A stretch of DNA of 64,000 bases from Bacteroidales bacterium UBA4912 (GTDB lineage: Bacteria; Bacteroidota; Bacteroidia; Bacteroidales; Dysgonomonadaceae), in NCBI GenBank assembly GCA_002398875.1, contig DHCC01000087.1:1-64000 (forward strand). The letters run 5' to 3'. Under the pieces are notes generated by a model. It ran no database searches and had not been told where the DNA came from. It saw only the letters and a program-made list of their open reading frames with translations. How positions within the stretch are numbered: the first letter of the stretch is position 1; every line of letters begins with the position of its first letter. The position numbers and the translations under genes were made by a program. This document shows positions 57,970-64,000 of the stretch, piece after piece.

Positions 57970-59184
57970 TCAGAATTTAATATTAAAAACGATTTTTATA
58001 AACTGGTCAGCATACAACAGACCGTAGCCTCCTTCTTTTGCTGCAAATTCATCATAAGTCTGCACTTTGTCAGGTTGAATATCTCTGTGCCAAATAATAA
58101 AAGGAACCGCATCACGTGTGTGTGTACGAATTGCGCAAGGTGTAGGATGATCGGGAAGTATAGCAATAGTAACAGGCTCCTCCCAGTTCTTGATTTCTTC
58201 ATATATTGTCTTGACTATTCGAGAATCAAGATATTCTATGGTTCTTACTTTCAAAGGCACATCACCCTCGTGACCCGCCTCGTCGCTGGCTTCTATATGA
58301 AGATAAACAAAATCCTTCTCTTTTAATGCTTTCAGTGCAGCTTCTGCTTTACCTTCGTAGTTTGTGTCATACAAACCTGTTGCACCTTCTACCATAACAA
58401 CCTCCAGGCCTGCGTAAACTCCAATCCCTCGGATTAGATCTACTGCCGAAATAACAGCACCGGTTTTAATTGGGAACATATCAGTAAGCTTCTCCATTTT
58501 AGGACGATATCCCGGCGACCATGGCCAAATTGAGTTGGCAGGATCTTTCCCTTCAGCAATTCTTTTTCTATTAATAGGATGATCGGATAACAGTTCCCAA
58601 GATGCATGTATCAGCTTGTTTAAGGCTTCTGCAGTAGCATCTGCCTCACTGTCCCCAGGCTTTATCAAATGAGTGAGAAAAGGCTTCTGAGGTATATCAT
58701 GCGGTGGTGTACATACAATATTTTTACTGCCTCCCTTAATTTTCAATAGATGTCTGTAAGATACTCCCGGATGAAAACTAAACTGACCTCCACCAAGTCC
58801 TTTCTCAAGAAAGCGTATTAGTTCAGTTGCCTCATCGGTTGAAATATGTCCGGCAGAATGGTTTTTCAACAATTCTCCTTCAAGACAGACAAGATTACAT
58901 CTCATAGCAACTTCACCGGGTAGTATATCAACTCCCATACTAGCAGCTTCCAGAACCCCGCGACCCTCATAAACCGAAGGAATATCATAACCCAGAACAG
59001 AAAGATTAGCTATCTCACTACCGGGTGAAAAACCATCAGGTACAGTGTTTAGTAAACCGTTTCTCCCATTACTTGCAAGCATATCCATATATGGAGTCTT
59101 TGCTGCCTGAAGAGGAGTTTTATTATCAAGTTCGGCTATCGGTTCGTCCGACATTCCGTCTCCGAGAATTATTATATACTTCAT
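57970..59184 (-). CDS. proposed homoserine kinase (cofactor-independent phosphoglycerate mutase-like)
   Basis: A 404-residue protein of the alkaline-phosphatase superfamily, ApgM branch. The metal site starts IILGDGMSDEPIAEL (~4), with HSAGHISTDEA (~110), HIEASDEAGHEGD (~296) and LPDHPTPCAIRTHTRD (~345). This subfamily is the 'proposed homoserine kinase' (TIGR02535) found between thrA and thrC where the GHMP kinase ThrB is absent. The same order here supports that role; the sequence alone cannot exclude phosphoglycerate mutase activity. Confidence 0.85.
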   Translation of the reverse strand: MKYIIILGDGMSDEPIAELDNKTPLQAAKTPYMDMLASNGRNGLLNTVPDGFSPGSEIANLSVLGYDIPSVYEGRGVLEAASMGVDILPGEVAMRCNLVCLEGELLKNHSAGHISTDEATELIRFLEKGLGGGQFSFHPGVSYRHLLKIKGGSKNIVCTPPHDIPQKPFLTHLIKPGDSEADATAEALNKLIHASWELLSDHPINRKRIAEGKDPANSIWPWSPGYRPKMEKLTDMFPIKTGAVISAVDLIRGIGVYAGLEVVMVEGATGLYDTNYEGKAEAALKALKEKDFVYLHIEASDEAGHEGDVPLKVRTIEYLDSRIVKTIYEEIKNWEEPVTIAILPDHPTPCAIRTHTRDAVPFIIWHRDIQPDKVQTYDEFAAKEGGYGLLYADQFIKIVFNIKF

Positions 59185-59214
59185 GTTTTCAATTTAAGAA
59201 TATATAGTTCTGAA

Positions 59215-61659
59215 TTACCTGATATTCGCAATAGAAATGATGTCTGAGAATACCCCGGCAGCAGTAACACTTGCCCCTGCCCCATAGCCTTTTATAACCA
59301 TTGGGTACTCGTTATAACGTTCAGTGGTAATCATTATGATGTTGTTACTTCCTTCCAGATCATAAAAAGGGTGACCACTTTCAACCTCGCGTAGTCCGAC
59401 TTCACATGCTCCATTGTCGTAAGATGCCACAAAGCGCAGTTTCTTATTGTGTTTAGCCAGTTCTTTACGACGTTCTTCAAAAGTTTCATCTATTTCCGGA
59501 ACAGTATTCCAGAACTCTTCAAGAGTGCCATCGAAATACTTTTTAGGAATAAAAAGCTTTTTTACTACATCTGACTGGTTAACTTTTGCACCCGCTTCAC
59601 GTGAAAGTATAACGAGTTTTCGGGTAACATCAAGTCCACTCAAATCAATACGAGGATCAGGTTCAGCAAACTTAGCATCTACAGCCATTTTTACAGCTTT
59701 ACTAAAAGGTATCTCTTCACTGAATGTATTGAATATAAAATTCAGAGTTCCGGAGAGTACTGCTTCAAGTTTTACTATTTTATCACCAGAGTTTGTCAGA
59801 GAATTCATCGTGTTTATTATAGGTAATCCTGCTCCTACATTGGTCTCAAACAGAAATTTGACACCTGCTTTTCGTGATGTTTCCTTCAGATAAATATAGT
59901 TTTCGTAATCTGATGATGCAGCAATTTTGTTGGCAGTAACAACTGAAATATTCCTTGACATAAGATCTCCGTAGAGTTTAGATATCGCCGGACTGGCAGT
60001 GCAATCAACAAATACTGAGTTGAAAATATTCATTTTAATTATTTCATCCCTTATATATTCAGGCGAACTCTTAACTCCTCTTTCCATCAAGTTTTCGTAG
60101 TATCCGTCAAGTGAAATACCTTCACGTTTGAATAGAGCCTTTCGACCGTTTGCAATTCCAACAATATTAATTCTAAGTTTATTTTGTTCTTTAAGTGTTG
60201 ACTGTTGCTGTTTGATTTGTGCCAGTAAATTGCTGCCTACAGTTCCGGTGCCTATTACAAAAAGGTTAAGCTCCTGATATGGAGATAAGAAGAATGAATC
60301 ATGTACAACATTCAGCGACTTCCTAAGATCTGACTTCGAAATTACGCAGGATATATTTGTTTCACCTGCACCTTGTGCAAGTGCAACTACACTGATACCG
60401 TTTCTTCCCAATGCTCCGAAAAACTTACCTGCAATACCGGGAACATGCTTCATATTCTGACCCACAATAGCTATAGTAGCCAGGTCATATTCTACAATTA
60501 TCTCGTTTATGCTACCCATCTCAATCTCATGAGCAAACTCTTTGTTGAGAACCTTTTGAGAAAGAGCTGCATCCTGAGATCTTACGCCAATTGATGTACT
60601 GTTTTCTGAAGAAGCCTGAGATACAATAAAAACGCTTATACCATTATCAGCCAGAGTTGAAAAAATTCTTTTATTCACACCGATAACTCCTACCATGCCA
60701 AGGCCCTGAATAGTAATCAGCGCAGTGTCATTAATTGAAGATATACCTTTTATGATCTTTCCATTTCTGGTAGGCTTAATATTGCGTATAAGTGTCCCTT
60801 TTTCTTCCGGATGAAAAGTGTTCCTAACATAAATTGGAATGTTTTTATGATATACCGGAAAAATTGTGGGCGGGTAAATTACTTTTGCACCAAAGTTAGA
60901 GAGCTCAATGGCTTCAGTAAAAGATAGTTCATCAATTACATAAGCAGAGTTTATGATCTTAGGATCAGCAGTCATGAATCCGTTTACATCCGTCCAAATT
61001 TCAAGCATCGTTGCATTCATAGCTGCCGCAATCATTGCAGCTGTGTAATCAGAACCTCCCCTGCCAAGGTTTGTTATATCATTTTCATCTATACTTGAGG
61101 AGATGAAACCGGGAACAATTGCAATATCTGGAGGAGGCATATCAGCAAATGTTTTCCGGATAAGTTCATTTGAACGGCTCAGATCAGGGATGTGACTCTT
61201 GAACTGCCTGTTTGTTTTAATGAATTTTGTTGAATCATACAATTGCGAGCCTGTTATCAGTTTATTCACGATTAGTGATGACAAGCGTTCACCATAACTG
61301 ACAATTTTGTCGGATGTTTTTTGAGAGAGGTCACCAATCAGAAACACTCCCCGCAGAATATTTTGTAACTCATCAAACAGCTGTTCTGTATCTTGCACAA
61401 GCTGCTGCCTGTCATCATTAGAGAAACTCAAAGTTTCAATTATATCACGGTGTCTCTGAATTATCTCATCGAGCAGTGTTTTGTATCCGGAGTTACCATT
61501 GTATGCAAAATCTGCTGCGAGCAACAGCCTGTCGGTAACGCCGTTAAGAGCAGAAACTACAACGATAACCGGCTCTTCCTCTTTTATGATTATATTTTTG
61601 ACCAGTTGTAAACTTTCGGGACTTCCAACAGATGTCCCACCGAATTTCATAACCTTCAT
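59215..61659 (-). CDS. thrA: bifunctional aspartokinase/homoserine dehydrogenase
   Basis: An 814-residue fusion. The aspartokinase half has MKFGGTSVGSPES (~4), GRGGSDYTAAM (~203) and two ACT domains (~305-455, with FIVSQASSENS) for feedback by threonine. The homoserine dehydrogenase half begins FVIGTGTVGSNLL (~470) and has ANKIAASSDYENY (~575) and GTLNFIFNTF (~640). It carries out two committed steps toward threonine. Preceded by a Thr-rich leader peptide and structured leader. Confidence 0.96.
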   Translation of the reverse strand: MKVMKFGGTSVGSPESLQLVKNIIIKEEEPVIVVVSALNGVTDRLLLAADFAYNGNSGYKTLLDEIIQRHRDIIETLSFSNDDRQQLVQDTEQLFDELQNILRGVFLIGDLSQKTSDKIVSYGERLSSLIVNKLITGSQLYDSTKFIKTNRQFKSHIPDLSRSNELIRKTFADMPPPDIAIVPGFISSSIDENDITNLGRGGSDYTAAMIAAAMNATMLEIWTDVNGFMTADPKIINSAYVIDELSFTEAIELSNFGAKVIYPPTIFPVYHKNIPIYVRNTFHPEEKGTLIRNIKPTRNGKIIKGISSINDTALITIQGLGMVGVIGVNKRIFSTLADNGISVFIVSQASSENSTSIGVRSQDAALSQKVLNKEFAHEIEMGSINEIIVEYDLATIAIVGQNMKHVPGIAGKFFGALGRNGISVVALAQGAGETNISCVISKSDLRKSLNVVHDSFFLSPYQELNLFVIGTGTVGSNLLAQIKQQQSTLKEQNKLRINIVGIANGRKALFKREGISLDGYYENLMERGVKSSPEYIRDEIIKMNIFNSVFVDCTASPAISKLYGDLMSRNISVVTANKIAASSDYENYIYLKETSRKAGVKFLFETNVGAGLPIINTMNSLTNSGDKIVKLEAVLSGTLNFIFNTFSEEIPFSKAVKMAVDAKFAEPDPRIDLSGLDVTRKLVILSREAGAKVNQSDVVKKLFIPKKYFDGTLEEFWNTVPEIDETFEERRKELAKHNKKLRFVASYDNGACEVGLREVESGHPFYDLEGSNNIIMITTERYNEYPMVIKGYGAGASVTAAGVFSDIISIANIR

Positions 61660-61730
61660 CTTTATAAGACTTTTTTCCGTTTTATAATAACGGCATTTTT
61701 TTTAGATAAAATAGTTGAATTTGAACGCAA

Positions 61731-61766
61731 TAACCGAATGGTTAGGTATAAAAGCAGTGCCTGCTT
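61731..61766 (-). promoter_or_regulatory. candidate attenuator of the thr operon
   Basis: Downstream of the leader peptide, TAACC pairs with GGTTA over a 4-nt ATTC loop (61731-61744), and the same TAACC can instead pair with a GGTTA inside the leader coding end (61786-61790), so the two forms exclude each other. A short hairpin AAGCAG/CTGCTT followed by TTAT (61752-61766) could be a weak terminator. Pairings were judged by eye. Confidence 0.4.
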
Positions 61767-61780
61767 ACGGACGTGAAAAT

Positions 61781-61855
61781 TTACATAACCCCCCAAGGGG
61801 TCATAGTCATTGTTGTAGTGAAATATGTTGAATACAATCTCTGCATTTCAAACAT
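61781..61855 (-). CDS. thrL: threonine-rich leader peptide of the thr operon
   Basis: A 24-residue open frame with six threonine codons (residues 10, 13, 14, 15, 17, 19), including TTTMTMT, ending 121 nt before thrA. A second in-frame ATG at 61846 would give 21 residues. Its composition and place mirror the thr leader peptides of enterobacteria, in which ribosome stalling at Thr codons controls attenuation. It begins 17 nt after a TAACTTTG promoter element, so it is the first frame on the mRNA. Confidence 0.65.
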   Translation of the reverse strand: MFEMQRLYSTYFTTTMTMTPWGVM

Positions 61856-61872
61856 TTGATTTAGATTTGATG

Positions 61873-61880
61873 CAAAGTTA
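61873..61880 (-). promoter_or_regulatory. -7 element (TAACTTTG) for the thr operon
   Basis: The minus strand reads TAACTTTG, a perfect TAnnTTTG match, giving a leader of about 205 nt before thrA that contains the Thr-rich peptide. Confidence 0.7.
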
Positions 61881-62019
61881 GATGAATAATTGATAAAATG
61901 AAATAATTAAGAACAATTATTTGGAATATGATATTTCTTTATGATAAATAACTCATTATTGATCATTAAATGATAAACCTGCTAATTACGATTACTTTGA
62001 AATGATAATTAATTAATAC

Positions 62020-62027
62020 TATTTTTG
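62020..62027 (+). promoter_or_regulatory. full promoter TTTG-N20-TATTTTTG for the DUF4091 gene
   Basis: TTTG at 61996-61999, 20-bp spacing, TATTTTTG at 62020-62027: both halves of the Bacteroidota consensus at the expected distance, 45 nt before the ATG. Confidence 0.75.
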
Positions 62028-62072
62028 TAATACATTGAAGCTAATTAGTAACAAATACAAATCAATCAAATT

Positions 62073-63848
62073 ATGACTTTTAAATCTTTAGCATCATTTA
62101 CAATGCTTTGTACATTTATTGCTTTTTCTTTCACAACCTTTATTTCGTGTGATAGTAAGAGACCGAGAAAAGAGTTTGTAACCTTTGAAGAGATGCAGGA
62201 TCCTACAAATGATACGTTGTCCGATTGGTCTAACGTTCCTGCCGGTTTACAATCTTCTTTTATTACAATAGATGTTAGAGCACCAAAATCTGTTGCACCT
62301 GAAATCATGGTAAGGAAGAGTGAAAAAGTAACAGGTTGGAAGGGTGAAAAAGTTTCAGCTCAATTGCTTCTTTGGACTGCACAAGATGTAAACCAGGTTG
62401 AGTTAGAGTTTGATGATTTCACGTCAGAGTCTGCCATAATCCCCGCAACTGCTGCACAGGCCAGATTTGTCAGATACGTTATGACTGATGAGTTTGCAGG
62501 AGGTTGTGGTCATCGCAAACCTGAAGATTTTGCTGCTTCACTTTCGGCTGATATGCTTGATAATCTGGATAACTTCAATATAGAAGCAAATACTGTACGA
62601 CCTGTATGGTTGACTATAGATATCCCCGCAGATGCGGTTGCAGGAAACTATAAAGGAAAACTAAGCCTTTATGCAGAAAGAGATTTTGTTGAGGATTTTG
62701 AGATCGAAATAGAGGTTGTGGATCAACTTTTACCTGAGCCATCGGAGTGGGTTTATCATCTTGATTTGTGGCAGCACCCCTCTGCTGTTGCAAGAGTACA
62801 CAACCTTGAGATGTGGAGTAATGCTCATTTCGAGAAAATGAGACCTGTAATGAAAATGCTTGCTGATGCAGGTCAGAAAGTTATAACTGCTACTCTAAAC
62901 AAGGATCCGTGGAACAATCAATCCTATGATGCTTACGCCGATATGATTATCTGGACTAAAAATAAAGATCAGAGCTGGAGTTTCGACTATACAATTTTCG
63001 ACAAATGGGTAGAGTTTATGATGGATCTAGGAACAGATAATATGATTAACTGCTACTCATTATTGACATGGAACAACCAGGTTCACTATAATGATATGGA
63101 AAAGGGGGAACTTGTTACTCTTGAGCTTAAGGCGCAGTCTGATGAGTATGCTGAGTTCTGGAGCGTTTTTCTGAAGGATTTCACAAAACATTTAAAGGAA
63201 AAAGGGTGGCTTGAAATTACAAATATAGCTATGGATGAGCGCTCACCCGCAGACATGCAAGCAACAATGAAAGTTTTGGAGACCTCAGCGCCCGAACTTG
63301 GTGTTTCGCTTGCCGATAACCACAAAAGCTATAAAGAGTATCCAGGAATAAAAGATATTAGCGTAGGTGCTTCAAGTGAGGTCGACAAAGCAGATATTAC
63401 ACTGCGTCGAGCAGAAGGATTGATTACAACATGGTATGTATGCTGTGCAGATCCGTTTGCCAACATGTTTACATTCTCAGCACCTGCAGAACCTGTTTAT
63501 GCTGCATGGCATACTGTCGCAGGTGATTTCGACGGTATGCTCAGATGGGCTTACAATTCATGGGTAGAAAACCCATTAACTGACTCACGTTTCAGAACAT
63601 GGCCTGCCGGGGATACCTACATGGTTTATCCTGATGCACGCAGTTCAATTCGTTTTGAGCGACTCATCGAAGGTATTCAGGATGCTGAAAAGATAAGAAT
63701 ATTGCGCAAACAATACAAAGAAGAAAATAGTGATGAATCTTTAGAAAAACTAAATAAACTGGAAGAGGCAATTGCTTATTTCTATACACTGGAACCTTCT
63801 GATGATTGGAATCACAAACTTAATGAAGCAAAAAAACTTTTGAATTAA
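62073..63848 (+). CDS. DUF4091 lipoprotein, GH123-like
   Basis: A 591-residue lipoprotein (lipobox FISC). An N-terminal beta-sandwich (~45-215, NYKGKLSLYAERDF) precedes a TIM-barrel-like region (~225-480, HLDLWQHPSAVARVH, TNIAMDERSPADM) and the DUF4091 end domain (~485-590, GMLRWAYNSWVENPL, DARSSIRFERLIEGIQD). Related proteins include GH123 N-acetylgalactosaminidases; here DE in AMDERSP could be the catalytic pair of substrate-assisted enzymes (inference). Probably surface glycan degradation. Monocistronic. Confidence 0.82.
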   Translation: MTFKSLASFTMLCTFIAFSFTTFISCDSKRPRKEFVTFEEMQDPTNDTLSDWSNVPAGLQSSFITIDVRAPKSVAPEIMVRKSEKVTGWKGEKVSAQLLLWTAQDVNQVELEFDDFTSESAIIPATAAQARFVRYVMTDEFAGGCGHRKPEDFAASLSADMLDNLDNFNIEANTVRPVWLTIDIPADAVAGNYKGKLSLYAERDFVEDFEIEIEVVDQLLPEPSEWVYHLDLWQHPSAVARVHNLEMWSNAHFEKMRPVMKMLADAGQKVITATLNKDPWNNQSYDAYADMIIWTKNKDQSWSFDYTIFDKWVEFMMDLGTDNMINCYSLLTWNNQVHYNDMEKGELVTLELKAQSDEYAEFWSVFLKDFTKHLKEKGWLEITNIAMDERSPADMQATMKVLETSAPELGVSLADNHKSYKEYPGIKDISVGASSEVDKADITLRRAEGLITTWYVCCADPFANMFTFSAPAEPVYAAWHTVAGDFDGMLRWAYNSWVENPLTDSRFRTWPAGDTYMVYPDARSSIRFERLIEGIQDAEKIRILRKQYKEENSDESLEKLNKLEEAIAYFYTLEPSDDWNHKLNEAKKLLN

Positions 63849-64000
63849 ATTGTAGCAGCTTTTTTAATTAACGATAGTTTTCACTAGTTGGTTTTTTCAT
63901 TTGAAAAAATAGGTAAATTCCAATGGAAGTGCAGAGCAAGCATTCTTAAAGAGAAGCATACACTCAGCCCTATCAAATAAATCCAGTCACTTGTCAGCCA

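Noticed and set aside
59590..59610. TTCACGTGAAA in thrA as a parS site
   Set aside because: 12 of 16 with mismatches at both ends; explained by coding sequence.
61672..61703. CCGTT/AACGG hairpin just before thrA as the attenuator terminator
   Set aside because: The T run follows the hairpin on the plus strand, not on the thr strand, where A residues follow, so it cannot terminate the thr transcript.

Overview
The window looks like chromosomal DNA from a low-GC (about 37%) Bacteroidota bacterium, most likely order Bacteroidales. The evidence is the recurring promoter element TAnnTTTG upstream of many genes, a TonB-dependent receptor with a carboxypeptidase-like plug extension, many Lys-Lys signal peptides with lipoboxes, secreted glycoside hydrolases, an LptD of the Bacteroidota type, and a threonine operon that uses the alkaline-phosphatase-superfamily 'proposed homoserine kinase'. 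A Dysgonomonadaceae/Porphyromonadaceae relative is plausible; the species cannot be fixed from the sequence. I see no phage, insertion sequence, CRISPR array or integron. This is mostly core chromosome with a few accessory surface and glycan genes.

Layout. 0-2 kb: tRNA-Arg(UCU) and glutamate dehydrogenase. 2-9.5 kb: a probable phosphate-acquisition neighbourhood with a PiT-family transporter carrying a C-terminal PhoU-like region, a free-standing carboxypeptidase-regulatory-like secreted protein, a MORN-repeat protein, and a TonB receptor plus beta-helix lipoprotein pair. Two of these promoters carry arrays of four or five hexamers at an exact 11-bp period, the geometry of a Pho box. 9.5-12.6 kb: a DEAD-box RNA helicase with a structured leader, and a lipoprotein of the tyrosine-phosphatase family that has lost both catalytic residues. 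12.6-13.1 kb: an AT-rich intergenic region with repeated TGTTGATAA boxes. 13.1-22.8 kb: nadA, ychF, a radical SAM protein, yqaA-type membrane protein, polA, a polyprenyl diphosphate synthase, hsp20 and a calcineurin-like phosphoesterase. 23-32.5 kb: a long minus-strand operon mnmG-apt-uvrC-dtd-mazG-like-deoC-GH2 beta-galactosidase, with a perfect 16-bp parS-like palindrome between mnmG and apt. 32.6-44.7 kb: an EEP-family nuclease, ybeY, a fused SpmA/SpmB-type membrane protein, a ComEA-like HhH protein, a Bor-type lipoprotein, a fructosamine-kinase-family gene, valS, a merR-namZ-like pair, an unknown secreted lipoprotein and a methyltransferase. 44.8-53.7 kb: alaS, a GH92 mannosidase-like enzyme, an acyltransferase, a bile-acid:sodium-symporter-family protein and rarA. 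53.7-61.9 kb: lptD downstream of thrA-homoserine kinase-thrC, which is preceded by a short threonine-rich leader peptide typical of attenuation control. 62-63.9 kb: a DUF4091 lipoprotein.

How it fits together. The strongest new-looking signals are regulatory: the Pho-box-like arrays that tie a TonB receptor and lipoprotein pair to phosphate supply, the Thr-codon-rich leader of the thr operon, and parS-like palindromes (30615 and a 15/16 copy at 37287) with a DnaA-box-like cluster near 13 kb, which together suggest that the window lies in the origin-proximal part of the chromosome. Start codons were chosen with the promoters: several longest reading frames begin inside the TAnnTTTG element or at TTG, so a downstream ATG was preferred.
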